Part shown: piece by piece, positions 35,655 to 44,274 of the stretch
Layout: every line of letters starts with the position of its first letter
Numbering within the stretch: position 1 is the stretch's first letter
NCBI GenBank assembly: GCA_034435675.1
Contig: DAOTWP010000284.1
Location: 1-46,881 of the forward strand
DNA: 46,881 nucleotides
From: DAOTWP01 sp034435675
Lineage (GTDB): Bacteria; Chloroflexota; Anaerolineae; Aggregatilineales; Phototrophicaceae
Reading direction: 5' to 3'
The notes under the pieces: model-generated
What the model was told of the DNA's origin: nothing
The model's database searches: none
What the model saw: the letters and a program-made list of their open reading frames with translations, nothing else
Position numbers and translations under genes: made by a program

Positions 35655-37025
35655 TTATTCTGCCTGTGAAGCCTGGATTTCTTCGACCTCTGCCTGAATT
35701 TGCGCTGCCGCGTCTTCAGGGGTCAGCGATCCGCTGAGGATATCGGCAATCGCCCGTGGGACGACCAATTCCTGATAGACACCGCCGACAAGCTGCCCCT
35801 GTCCCTGCGCCAGACCCCAGCGCGCGAACCCGGTTGCACCTTCGGCAATGGTATTGATCACTTCCTGGCTGTAGAAATCACCCAGCGGAGCTTTGCGATC
35901 CACACCGGCGGGCAGTGTACTCCAGCCTTCCAGATACAGCGTGCTGTTTTCCGGTGTGCCGCGACGCATCGGGAACTTGCCTTCCGGCGCAACACCCAGC
36001 CAGTCCAGATAACCTTCAGACAGCCAGAACTTGACGAATTCCTGTGCTTCTGCCGGGGCGCTGGTGCTGATACCCATCAGACTGACCTGCCCGTACTGGG
36101 CGGGTTCACTGCCGCTGGGTCCAACAAACGCGGGCACAAAACCGCTGTTACGCGCCAGGAATGCCACATCTTCGGCACATTCCGGGCAGTTCGGCAGCGC
36201 ATTGTCACGCAGTCCAGCCATTTCGTCGAGGATGAACGGCGACCAGACAATCATCGCTGCCTGCCCCGCGAAATAGGTTGCGCGTGAGCTGGCGACATCC
36301 ACCACACCGGGCGGACCATAATTGCCGACCAGATCGGTGTAGAAGGCGAGTGCCTCGACCATTGCCGGGGTATTCAGCGTCACATTACCTTCGGCGTCGG
36401 TGAGCTGCACGCCGTTTGCCAGCGCGAAGTGTTCAAATGTCTGCTGGGTGAACACGGCGGAAGGATCGGTCGCTGCAACGATACCATAGAAGCTGTTGTC
36501 CGGGTCATGCAGCGCCTGCGCCGCCGCCATGATCGTCTCAAAGCTAGTCGGCGGTTCCAGCCCCGCGGCTGCGAACAGGTCGGCACGATAGATCAGCAGT
36601 TGTCCCCAACCGTCAGTTGGTACGGAGACATAACCGCCCATACCATCGCCAACCAGACTCAGCGCGCTGAAATTCTCGGCACCGAGATCGTTAATGACAG
36701 CAGTCGCTGCTTCGCTGCTGAGAATGCCTTCCGAATACCAGGCGGCGGCATAATCGACCGGGTGAAACATCACGTCCGGCAGTGTGCCCGCGGCGAGGTT
36801 CGCGGCCATCAGGCTGTCCAGAATATCTTCGTTGGTCAGCACCAGCGACACGCTGATACCGGTCTCAGCAGTAAAGCGGTCAATGATCGCCTGCGTTGCC
36901 GCAGCGCGTTCCGGCTGTTCTTCAGTGCTCCAGAAAATCAGAGTGGTGCTTTGTGCCGTGGCGATGCCCGACAACATCAGCATCACCAGAAGCACCAACA
37001 GGGTAAGTGCAAAACGTTTCTTCAC
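35655..37025 (-). CDS. Sugar ABC transporter substrate-binding protein, second cassette
   Basis: A 456-aa secreted binding protein. Signal peptide 1-24, cleavage at ATA-QS; no lipobox cysteine. Mature part begins TTLIFWSTEEQPE and carries the ERxxTxAI and WGQLLIYRADLF segments usual for CUT1 binding proteins. It contains a short Cys-x2-Cys pair (NCPECAED) near the middle that could form a disulfide. AGGAGG precedes the start. It follows the second LacI gene on the same strand, 93 bp apart. Confidence 0.9.
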   Translation of the reverse strand: MKKRFALTLLVLLVMLMLSGIATAQSTTLIFWSTEEQPERAAATQAIIDRFTAETGISVSLVLTNEDILDSLMAANLAAGTLPDVMFHPVDYAAAWYSEGILSSEAATAVINDLGAENFSALSLVGDGMGGYVSVPTDGWGQLLIYRADLFAAAGLEPPTSFETIMAAAQALHDPDNSFYGIVAATDPSAVFTQQTFEHFALANGVQLTDAEGNVTLNTPAMVEALAFYTDLVGNYGPPGVVDVASSRATYFAGQAAMIVWSPFILDEMAGLRDNALPNCPECAEDVAFLARNSGFVPAFVGPSGSEPAQYGQVSLMGISTSAPAEAQEFVKFWLSEGYLDWLGVAPEGKFPMRRGTPENSTLYLEGWSTLPAGVDRKAPLGDFYSQEVINTIAEGATGFARWGLAQGQGQLVGGVYQELVVPRAIADILSGSLTPEDAAAQIQAEVEEIQASQAE

Positions 37026-37118
37026 GGTAGTCCTCCTGTATGCATTGCATAATAAGCACTATTGAAGGTAAGGGTGTGATTTGAGAATCGCGCCAGATGC
37101 CTCCTGTTTAGCCAGCAT

Positions 37119-38144
37119 TCAACGGCGCTGTGCTCCGCTGGATGCGCGAACGATTATCTCTGGTTCGAGGAGAATTCCCCGACTGGTTGGCTGGATTCCG
37201 GCAATAAGCTGAAGGAGCATGTTGGTCAGCAATTGCCCGACTTCATAGACAGGTTGGCGTACTGTTGTGAGTTCAGGCTGTACATAGTCTGAAGCGGAAA
37301 CATCATCAAACCCCCCAACAGCAATGTCGCTGCCAACATGCAAGCCGCGTTCGCGAATCAGGCGCATAACACCAAACGCCATCGCATCGTTGCCCGTCAT
37401 TATGGCTGTAGGCGGATCGGGCAGGTCAAGCAGTTGTGCCGCAATCGCGTGCCCCGAATGCTCTGTCAGCGGACCGTGAATAATGAGACGTTCATTCACA
37501 GGCAACCCTGCTTCTTGCATTGCCTGACGAAAACCACGCATGCGGTATGCCGTAAACGTGAACTCTTCTGGGGATGCCGCGTAAGCAATGCGCTTATGCC
37601 CGAGGCTGATAAAGTGGCGTGTCAGGCTTGCCTGCCCGCTGATGCCATCAACATCAATATAGGTATATTCATCGTCATCGTCGGTGCGCCCAAAAACGAC
37701 AAAAGGGCAGTCAGTCGTTTTCAGATAGGCGATTCGCTCGTCGTGCTGGCGCACGCGCGCAAGCACCATACCGTCTACACGATGACGGTTAATCACACGC
37801 CGGTACGGTGCGACGCTGTCGCCATCCGGAAAGTAGGTGGTCAGCAGCAGGTCATAGCCTGAAGCGCCTGCCTGCCGGCTGACTCCGGCAACAAACTGGC
37901 TAAAAAACTGGTCTGGCGCGGGGGACTCCGTTGCCGGAATCATCAACCCGATAGTGCGCGAACGCTGACCTTGCAGCAGTTGGGCGTTCAGGTTGGGTTC
38001 GTAACCCTGCATACGGGCTTCGCTCAAAATCAGGTTGCGGGTGTCCTCGTTAACGTCATCATACCCCGCCAGCGCGCGCGAAACAGTCGTGACCGAAAAC
38101 CCTGTCGCCTGCGCAATAGATTTAAGCGTTGCTTTGGATGCCAT
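37119..38144 (-). CDS. LacI-family transcriptional regulator, second cassette
   Basis: A 341-aa repressor. HTH at residues ~5-27 (LKSIAQATGFSVTTVSRALAG), hinge region LNAQLLQGQRSRTIGLMIPA, then a sugar-binding core ending VGGFDDVSASDYVQPELTTVRQP. First gene of the minus-strand unit lacI - binding protein - permease - permease. Its own promoter is overlapped by two mirror-image operators, so it is self-repressed together with the transporter. Effector unknown; probably the sugar cleaved by the adjacent phosphorylase. Confidence 0.92.
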   Translation of the reverse strand: MASKATLKSIAQATGFSVTTVSRALAGYDDVNEDTRNLILSEARMQGYEPNLNAQLLQGQRSRTIGLMIPATESPAPDQFFSQFVAGVSRQAGASGYDLLLTTYFPDGDSVAPYRRVINRHRVDGMVLARVRQHDERIAYLKTTDCPFVVFGRTDDDDEYTYIDVDGISGQASLTRHFISLGHKRIAYAASPEEFTFTAYRMRGFRQAMQEAGLPVNERLIIHGPLTEHSGHAIAAQLLDLPDPPTAIMTGNDAMAFGVMRLIRERGLHVGSDIAVGGFDDVSASDYVQPELTTVRQPVYEVGQLLTNMLLQLIAGIQPTSRGILLEPEIIVRASSGAQRR

Positions 38145-38207
38145 AAGTCGTCTTCAAAAAACACAAAACACTTATTTAATTCGGTACCCTGCAATCCGGT
38201 ACGTAAT

Positions 38208-38221
38208 CCGAAACGTTTTGG
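38208..38221. promoter_or_regulatory. LacI operator O2, downstream of the -10 box
   Basis: CCGAAACGTTTTGG, an imperfect 14-bp palindrome. It is the exact reverse complement of the site at 38242 and lies from about +6 to +19 of the predicted transcript. Centre-to-centre distance between the two is 34 bp, a little over three helical turns. Confidence 0.75.
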
Positions 38222-38233
38222 ATGCTTACCATG

Positions 38234-38262
38234 ACTGTAACCCAAAACGTTTCGGGAGTCAA
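38234..38262 (-). promoter_or_regulatory. Promoter of the second lacI-transporter operon
   Basis: On the minus strand: TTGACT (complement of 38257-38262), a 17-bp spacer and TACAGT (complement of 38234-38239). The spacer is almost wholly filled by an operator. Leader to the lacI ATG about 83 nt. Confidence 0.75.
38242..38255. promoter_or_regulatory. LacI operator O1, inside the promoter spacer
   Basis: CCAAAACGTTTCGG fits exactly between the -35 and -10 boxes of the minus-strand promoter, so repressor binding would exclude RNA polymerase. Confidence 0.75.
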
Positions 38263-38277
38263 GTAAACTGCAATGGA

Positions 38278-39981
38278 TTACACAGCAGATTGCAACCAGA
38301 GACTCTGATAGGGCTGAAGAGTCAGCCGCTCGCCGCCCGCAACGGTCGTACCGCTGAGCAAATCCTGAGCCGGGGTCGCACCCGGATACTCCAATTCGAC
38401 TGCCGCGCCAGTGACGTTGTGCAGTGCCAGCACGCGCGACTGCCCATCGCGGCTGATGCGTTCCAGCGCAAAAATGCCGGGGGCGCTGCTGTGGATTTTT
38501 TGTTCCGCAAAGGGGTGGAACGCGGGTTCCTGCGTGCGCGCCAGCAGCAGACGGCGATATTCGCGATGAACAGCACTGCGCAGGCTGTCTGGTGTTTGCA
38601 GCGCGGCGCTCAGGTCAGCAGCATTCAGCTTCTCGCGGTTGATGGTGCGGTTGTGCCCGGTTTGCGTTACCCCGGCGCGCCAGTTGCGCGACCCCACAAG
38701 ACTGTGGAAGTAAACTCCGGGCACACCCGCCAGTGCCAGCATGATCGCCTGTGAACAGGTAAAACGCTTCACTGCGGTTTGCGGATCCTGTGCCGTGACT
38801 GCCGGGTCGGTGATGGCGTCAAAATAGGTAATGTTCAGTTCATATGGGCTGCGACTGCCATCGCTGTTCTGCTTGTAAGAGACAAGCCCGCCGTGCACTT
38901 CTGCGCGCGCCACCAGCGCGGCGAACTCTGCCGGGGACAGCAACCCGGCGGCGGGCGTGACACCGATGCCATCATGGGACGCGGTGAAGTTGAAAAATGT
39001 CATGCGGTCACTGTCCAGCTTCAGGGTGCGTGCCCAGGCGGTCAGCGCGTCCGTATTGCCCGTGGCGAACGTGTGCAGGAGCAGCGGCGGCAGCGAGAAA
39101 TTGTAGACCATCTGCGCCTCGCTGCCCTCTTTGCCAAAGTAGGAAATGTTCTCCTGATGCGGCACATTGGTCTCGGTAATCAGCAGGACATCGGGCGCGA
39201 CCAGATCAAGTACATCGCGCATCAACTGGACGATCAGATGTGTTTGCGGCAGGTGAATGCAGTCTGTGCCGATGGTTTTCCACAGATAGGCGATGGCGTC
39301 GAGGCGAATCAGGTCTGCCCCCTGGCGGACATAAAACAGCAGCGCCCGCAGCAGCTCCAGCAGCACCTCCGGCTCGCTGGCATTGAGATCAACCTGATCA
39401 GCGCTGAAGGTTGTCCAGACGTGTTTAGTGCCCTGTGCCGTCTCAAACGGCGTCAGCAGCGGCAGTGTGCGCGGGCGGCGCACCCGCGACAGGTCTACCG
39501 CCGGATCAACCGTGATGAAATAATCTGTGTAGGGCGCTGTACCCCGCAGGAACGCCTGGAACCATGCGCTCTGGACAGAAATGTGATTGAACACAGCGTC
39601 AAACATCAGGCGAAAACTACCATGCAGGCGTTGAATGTCTTCCCACTGCCCTAGTGCGGGATTGACCGCGTAGTAGTCAATGACGGAAAAGCCGTCATCC
39701 GAGGAATAGGGGTAAAAGGGCAGGATGTGCAGTGTGTTGAGCATGCCACTGAACCACTCGCGGGCAAAGGAGTCCAGCACGCGCAAGGGCGCGCTGTCTG
39801 GCTGCTGCACCTGGTCGCCGTAGGTAATCAGAATGACATCTTTTTCAGAAATGGTATATGCTATTTTGCGTGGTGGCATCTCAGCAATTAGCGTTTGCAA
39901 TCGTGCGGCGATTTCCGGCGCGCGTTCCGCCCCATAGAGGGCAGTGAGCTTCGACAGTATGCCTGCGGGAAATTGATTCAT
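38278..39981 (-). CDS. GH13_18 sugar phosphorylase, probably glucosylglycerate-type
   Basis: A 567-aa cytoplasmic enzyme of the sucrose-phosphorylase subfamily, splitting an alpha-glucoside with phosphate to give glucose 1-phosphate. Family marks: LPFYPYSSDDGFSVIDY, the nucleophile Asp in LIRLDAIAYLWK, the acid Glu in LLITETNVPH, and the stabilising Asp in FTASHDGIGV. The acceptor loop reads VSYKQNSDG followed by SPYELNITYFDAI, the form I associate with YcjM and glucosylglycerate phosphorylases rather than the LDLYQVNSTYY form of sucrose phosphorylases. Start at ATG 39981 with AAGGAG upstream; the frame runs 49 codons further but without a ribosome site. Neighbours (ABC cassette, LacI, GH63) resemble the ycj cluster. 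Sucrose or glucosylglycerol remain possible substrates. Confidence 0.88.
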   Translation of the reverse strand: MNQFPAGILSKLTALYGAERAPEIAARLQTLIAEMPPRKIAYTISEKDVILITYGDQVQQPDSAPLRVLDSFAREWFSGMLNTLHILPFYPYSSDDGFSVIDYYAVNPALGQWEDIQRLHGSFRLMFDAVFNHISVQSAWFQAFLRGTAPYTDYFITVDPAVDLSRVRRPRTLPLLTPFETAQGTKHVWTTFSADQVDLNASEPEVLLELLRALLFYVRQGADLIRLDAIAYLWKTIGTDCIHLPQTHLIVQLMRDVLDLVAPDVLLITETNVPHQENISYFGKEGSEAQMVYNFSLPPLLLHTFATGNTDALTAWARTLKLDSDRMTFFNFTASHDGIGVTPAAGLLSPAEFAALVARAEVHGGLVSYKQNSDGSRSPYELNITYFDAITDPAVTAQDPQTAVKRFTCSQAIMLALAGVPGVYFHSLVGSRNWRAGVTQTGHNRTINREKLNAADLSAALQTPDSLRSAVHREYRRLLLARTQEPAFHPFAEQKIHSSAPGIFALERISRDGQSRVLALHNVTGAAVELEYPGATPAQDLLSGTTVAGGERLTLQPYQSLWLQSAV

Positions 39982-40104
39982 GGTTGACTCCTTCATACGC
40001 GATAGCCGCGATAGCCGGGTGGGGTATTCGCTACAAGCATGGTATGTCACTCTCTGGCGAAAATCAACGAACGTTCCTCTGCACCAAGCCGAAAGGGCCG
40101 ACTC

Positions 40105-41862
40105 ATGAGTGCATTTGATGATCTGCATAACCGGATTGATCTGAGCAACATCCCCTTTAGCGAACGCGGGTCACGGCTGATGCTGGCGCGTCGCGAAAAT
40201 GCGCTCTACATTCGGCTGGCGGAACGCTGGGTCAAACAGGAAAACGAAACAGGACATTACCGCCAGCGTCCCCCATTGATTGATAACTTTCGGTTTCTGG
40301 ACGACGACGGCACGATGCTCAGATTCACTGTGGATACCTATCCGCATCTGGTCAGCATCGACACCGCCTGCGGGCAGTTTGACTGGGTTTTCCTGGACAG
40401 TGAAACTCTGCTCATCAAGCTGCCTGCCGGGCAGTGCAGGTTGTCGTTCGATGCCTACGCGCAGGACTGCCGCACGGATCGGCGTGGCGGCACGCTGCGG
40501 GGTGTGCGTAACATTGCCTACACCACCAACGCGCAGATTCTGGAAAATACGTTTGAACCCCTGGGGCAGTCCCGGCATCAGGTCAGCCTGAAGCTGGACG
40601 CCAGCGCGGGGCATGCCCTGCTGCTGAATATCACGCCGCGGCTGGGGTTCAACCGGTCAGTGCCCGATCCCGCAGTGGCAATCTCCGCTGCCTATGAACG
40701 CTGGGCGGCGTGGTTTGACAGCGTACCGCCTGTGCTGGATGAACTGCGCACGGATTACCTGTATGCATGGTGGATAATGCGTGCCGGGCTGATGAGTACA
40801 CGCTTTTACTTTACAAGAGAAGCGATTGCGCCGTCGAAGATCCATTATGTCGGGGTCTGGCACTGGGATCAGTTTTTTCATGCGCTTGCGTACCGCCATG
40901 TGGATACAAAGCTGGCGGAAGATCAACTGCGCATTTTGCTTGACCACCAGCAGCCGAACGGTATGATCCCTGATGCAATCCACGATGAAGGCTTGATTAC
41001 ACATCTCGAAAAGCCGGTAGATGCGGACGTAACGAAACCGCCGCTGATCGCATGGACAGCGCTTAAGCTGTATGAGATTTCCGGGCATCTGGATTTCTTG
41101 CAGGAAATCTACGAGCCGATCAAACGCTGGCATCTGTGGTGGGTCAGTGAAAATCTTGATGAGACTGGCTTGTGCGTTTATCGCCATCCGTTTTCATCCG
41201 GTCTGGATGACAGCCCGCTGTGGGATTATGGCATGCCCGTGGTTGCGCCTGACCTCAACGCCTACCTGTGCAACCAACTAGACAGCATGGCGAAAATTGC
41301 GGAATTGATTGGGCTGGTGGACGAGGCGGAGCAGTATCGCGCGTCCGCGAAAGTCTGGCTGCAACGCATGATTGACGTGCTGTGGGACGAGCAGCGCGGG
41401 GTCTTTCATGCGCTTGTCGGTGGACAGCGTGTGTCCGTGCTGACGCCATTCCACCTGCTGCCGCTGTGGGATGCGGCGTTGGGGCTGCCTGCTGAAATTG
41501 CGGACCGGCTGGTGCAGAATCTCACTGATCCACAGTTGTTCTGGACTACCTACCCCCTGCCGACGGTTGCTATCAATGAACCGGCATTCGACGCGCTGCA
41601 AATGTGGCGCGGTCCCACGTGGGTGAATATCAACTACATTTTCATTGAAGCGCTGAATAGCATTGGGCGTCACGACATCGCCGGAGATCTCCGCCGCAGG
41701 ACGCTTGAACTGATTATGCTGCACGATGACATCTACGAATACTATCATCCGATGACAGGGGAGCGTCCGCCCAAAGCCGCGCCAATCTTCGGCTGGACTT
41801 CGGCAGTGTTTATCGAACTCGCATTACAGGAAACACGCGAACGCAGCCAGTCTGCTGGGTAG
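40105..41862 (+). CDS. GH63-like glycosidase, probably glucosylglycerate/mannosylglycerate hydrolase type
   Basis: A 585-aa protein without a signal peptide. A beta-rich N-terminal part (~1-215) precedes an (alpha/alpha)6 barrel. Clan GH-G marks: GVWHWDQFFHALAYRH, SGLDDSPLWDYG (general acid Asp), QMWRGPTWVNINYIF, and IYEYYHPMTGE with the putative base Glu. Short bacterial GH63 enzymes of this size include hydrolases of glucosylglycerate and mannosylglycerate. ATG 40105 is preceded by AAGGG. It is divergent from the GH13_18 phosphorylase with a 123-bp gap and ends against a strong hairpin. Hydrolase and phosphorylase may offer two routes for the same solute. Confidence 0.82.
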   Translation: MSAFDDLHNRIDLSNIPFSERGSRLMLARRENALYIRLAERWVKQENETGHYRQRPPLIDNFRFLDDDGTMLRFTVDTYPHLVSIDTACGQFDWVFLDSETLLIKLPAGQCRLSFDAYAQDCRTDRRGGTLRGVRNIAYTTNAQILENTFEPLGQSRHQVSLKLDASAGHALLLNITPRLGFNRSVPDPAVAISAAYERWAAWFDSVPPVLDELRTDYLYAWWIMRAGLMSTRFYFTREAIAPSKIHYVGVWHWDQFFHALAYRHVDTKLAEDQLRILLDHQQPNGMIPDAIHDEGLITHLEKPVDADVTKPPLIAWTALKLYEISGHLDFLQEIYEPIKRWHLWWVSENLDETGLCVYRHPFSSGLDDSPLWDYGMPVVAPDLNAYLCNQLDSMAKIAELIGLVDEAEQYRASAKVWLQRMIDVLWDEQRGVFHALVGGQRVSVLTPFHLLPLWDAALGLPAEIADRLVQNLTDPQLFWTTYPLPTVAINEPAFDALQMWRGPTWVNINYIFIEALNSIGRHDIAGDLRRRTLELIMLHDDIYEYYHPMTGERPPKAAPIFGWTSAVFIELALQETRERSQSAG

Positions 41863-41872
41863 CTGGGTATCC

Positions 41873-41915
41873 TGCGCGTGGGGCAGGGAGGTGCCGCGCT
41901 TCCCTGCCCCGCGCA
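41873..41915. terminator. Strong bidirectional hairpin between convergent genes
   Basis: GGGGCAGGGA (41880-41889) pairs with TCCCTGCCCC (41901-41910), extended by TGCGC (41873-41877) and GCGCA (41911-41915) with a 2-base bulge: 15 base pairs. It stands between the convergent GH63 and DUF4230 genes. It has no T tract but is the obvious transcript end for both. Confidence 0.55.
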
Positions 41916-41927
41916 TCCTGTGGCGGG

Positions 41928-42767
41928 TTACTCCTGCTGCCAGAATCCGTTTGCTTCGTTGTAGACCCAGCCCTCGGGCGGCTGCGGCTGGCAGGAATCG
42001 GGCAGCGGCGTCTGGGTGGCTTCCGGGCTGGTATCGGGCTGGCGGAACTCGATCACGACGTTGGCGTTGGTGACAAGCTGAACAAACGCGCCGATGCCGT
42101 CACGCGCTTCGGACTGCGCACGCCCCAGAATATCCTCGGAATACGCCTTTTCGATCATCTCGGTTGTGGCGGTGTACTGCGCCAGACGCCGTACCTCATC
42201 CCAGCTCAGGCGGCAGAAGGTCTGCTGCGGGTCGTACTGGATAATCTGGTCAATCCGGCAGCTCGTCAGGTTCGCCGGGGGCAGATAGAGGGTGTAAGTG
42301 TTGCTCTCCGTGTCGTAAGCGATGTCCTGCTCGGTCAGCAAGGACAGGTCTACACCGGCTTCAATCGTGCCTTCGGCGATATGTCGCGCCTCAAAGCTGC
42401 ATGGCGTCAGACCGCCCTGCTGAATGTTGCGCACCAGAATCTCCGGGTTGGCAAACCCAATTTCCAGGCTGACGAAGCGCCCCAGCCCCTGAATGCGTGT
42501 GACCAGCGTTTCGGCGGCAATTACCTCCACCGGTCCCGGCGCGCCCTCAAAGATGGTGCGTACCCCGTTAAACACATTGGTAATTGTCGTAAAGCCCAGC
42601 AGCACCAGCGCGCCGACGACTAGCAGCGGCAGGCTCATATAGACCACCATCCGCACCAGTTCCCACAGGCAGCCGGTAATCGGGTTGGGCAAACGGCGGC
42701 GATAATAGCGCGGCGGGGGGGCGTAGTAATCTTCTTCAGCAGGCGGGCGTTTGGGTTTCTCTTCCAT
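41928..42767 (-). CDS. DUF4230-like membrane-anchored protein
   Basis: A 279-aa protein. Residues 1-30 are charged and Pro/Tyr-rich, residues ~38-62 are one membrane helix, and the rest is probably outside the cell: ETLVTRIQGLGRFVSLEIGF, a beta-rich part with YTLYLPPANLTSC, then a helix of ~45 residues and a Pro-rich tail ending in a WVYNEANGFWQQ phrase. The pattern matches DUF4230 as I remember it. Three or four cysteines in the outer domain could form disulfides. The function is not known. The neighbouring DCC oxidoreductase faces the other way. Confidence 0.7.
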   Translation of the reverse strand: MEEKPKRPPAEEDYYAPPPRYYRRRLPNPITGCLWELVRMVVYMSLPLLVVGALVLLGFTTITNVFNGVRTIFEGAPGPVEVIAAETLVTRIQGLGRFVSLEIGFANPEILVRNIQQGGLTPCSFEARHIAEGTIEAGVDLSLLTEQDIAYDTESNTYTLYLPPANLTSCRIDQIIQYDPQQTFCRLSWDEVRRLAQYTATTEMIEKAYSEDILGRAQSEARDGIGAFVQLVTNANVVIEFRQPDTSPEATQTPLPDSCQPQPPEGWVYNEANGFWQQE

Positions 42768-42877
42768 CGGGCGCTGTCCTTTTCTGGCGTTGCAGGGCGA
42801 AACTGCCGTACAGACAAAATGTCAATCACTCACGCAATATTTACGTGCGGATGCTATGATGATTACCGTTACGAGTA

Positions 42878-43324
42878 TTGATGATAACAAGTTTCGGGCG
42901 CGTTGTAGATAGGTTGAGTGGCGTGTTAACAGCAATTTACGATGGAAACTGCGTATTGTGCAACCAGACGCGGCGCACGGTGCGCCTGCTGGATTGGGTC
43001 GGGCGCGTAGAATGGCTTGACTTGCACCGCCGTGAAGAAGTGGAACAGCGATTTCCGATGCTCGATTATGCGCAGACGATGGGCGAGATTCACGTCGTGA
43101 CCCGCAGCGGGCAGGTGTACAACGGTTTCGCGGGCACACGGCGGATGCTGCGCGAACTGCCGCTGGGGCTGCCCGTCTGGCTGCTGCTGCATCTGCCGGG
43201 CATGAACTGGCTGGGTCCAAGACTGTATGGGGTGATCGCGCGCAACCGCTACCGCATCAATAAGGCGTTTGGCGTAGACTGCGGTGAAGGCGTGTGTAAG
43301 ATTCCCGGTATGGAACAGCGCTGA
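42878..43324 (+). CDS. DCC-type (DUF393) thiol-disulfide oxidoreductase-like protein
   Basis: A 148-aa thioredoxin-fold protein. The family signature DGNCVLCN (Asp-x-x-Cys-x-x-Cys form) is at residues ~22-29, followed by the W-L-D-L and VYNGFAGTRRMLRELP segments. A hydrophobic stretch around residue 105 is usual. The first 15 residues are poorly conserved; the true start could be the GTG at 42923. Role unknown, possibly redox handling of membrane proteins. Confidence 0.82.
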   Translation: MMITSFGRVVDRLSGVLTAIYDGNCVLCNQTRRTVRLLDWVGRVEWLDLHRREEVEQRFPMLDYAQTMGEIHVVTRSGQVYNGFAGTRRMLRELPLGLPVWLLLHLPGMNWLGPRLYGVIARNRYRINKAFGVDCGEGVCKIPGMEQR

Positions 43325-43334
43325 CCAGCGGGTG

Positions 43335-43825
43335 TTAGCTTTGCAAAACGGCAAGTGCGGCTATAGTCAACAGCCCGTGATCAAATTCCCAGTGGCAGTT
43401 GGGGCACAGGGCGATCAGTTTGTCCAGGTCGCTGACAACCGCAACGGGTGTGTCGTCGGGGAACGCATTAATGGTGCGGATATGGCAGATTTCGATAGGT
43501 CTGGCATAGCCGCAATTCTGGCAAATATGAGGGCGTCCAGAACGTTTGTACTCATGGCGGGCGACATCGCGCATTTTGGCATTATTCTGGTATCTGGCTG
43601 ATACCTGAATGTCGCCCAGCGTTCGCTTTGTCCAATCTACATTGCTGGGATTGCAGTCATCCGCAGACTGTTCTTCCGCGTTCAATTGTGATTTCACAGT
43701 GCTTGCACCGCCGAATCTTGCTGGCGACTTTGGGCGCGACATGATTGCTGCTGATGGCAGAACACGATTTTGAACAGAACTTTGGGGTTATTGGTAAGTT
43801 TTCCGCAGCTTGCGCAGGGTCTCAT
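43335..43825 (-). pseudogene. HNH endonuclease broken by two indels
   Basis: The intact downstream frame (from 43742) has CQNCGY, EICHI and LCPNCHWEFDHG, the zinc-bound HNH core. Reading upstream in other frames recovers its missing N-terminus: MRPCASCGKL from ATG 43825, then after one extra base near 43781-43784 KFCSKSCSAI and CKHCEITIERG, then after a 2-base loss near 43662 DDCNPSNVDW. The joined product would be a ~160-aa HNH protein with two N-terminal zinc knuckles. Either the gene is dead or two sequence errors are present. It lies in a small decayed patch with an XRE regulator before tRNA-Arg. Confidence 0.75.
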
Positions 43826-43884
43826 GGCTGTCTACTTTCACTTTTTCAGGTCAATTTGTCCTGATTTGCGTTTTGGTGTAATAC

Positions 43885-43901
43885 CTTGTGTCAAGCACAA
43901 G
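43885..43901. promoter_or_regulatory. Inverted repeat upstream of the XRE gene
   Basis: CTTGTG (43885-43890), a 5-base loop, CACAAG (43896-43901), 59 bp before the XRE start. It could be the binding site of the regulator itself; TATAGG at 43911 is a possible -10. Confidence 0.35.
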
Positions 43902-43959
43902 TAGTGCCACTATAGGCTATCATAGTCATTGTATTCAGGTTACCAAGTAAAAAATTGCT

Positions 43960-44274
43960 ATGCTTCGATTTGATCGGCTACGTAAGCTGCGCCTGGACAG
44001 AGCTTTCACGCATCAACAACTGGCTGACGCATTGAATATCAGTGTTCGGCAGATTGCCCGCTATGAAACCGGCGAGACAGACCCCTCATGTGATGTTTTA
44101 GCACGCATTGCTGACGTTTTCGGCGTCACGACGGACTATTTGCTTGGACGCAGTGATGATCCAAATCCTGCATAGCCAATCGGGGAGCTTTCTGAAAAAG
44201 AGCATGCGCTGATTATAGCAATGCGACAGGGAGACACCCTGGGATCAATCAAATTGCTGCTGAAAGAGGATTGA
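43960..44274 (+). pseudogene. XRE-family regulator with an in-frame amber codon
   Basis: Codons 1-71 encode a normal Cro/C1-type helix-turn-helix (RLDRAFTHQQLADALNISVRQIARYETG) and end at TAG 44173-44175, directly after LLGRSDDPNPA. The same frame continues for 32 more codons (ELSEKEHALIIAMRQGD, then LLLKED) to TGA 44272-44274. That tail is the normal C-terminus of this regulator type, so the amber codon is a recent nonsense mutation or is read through. The DNA-binding part may still be made and act. Base composition is AT-richer than the neighbours. Confidence 0.75.

Noticed and set aside
37039..37051. TATGCATTGCATA as an operator of the second binding-protein gene
   Set aside because: It lacks the CG centre of LacI sites, lies almost on the ribosome site, and may be chance.
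40069..40076. GAACGTTC as a LacI operator between the GH13 and GH63 genes
   Set aside because: Only 8 bp and unlike the two clear operators of the neighbouring regulator.
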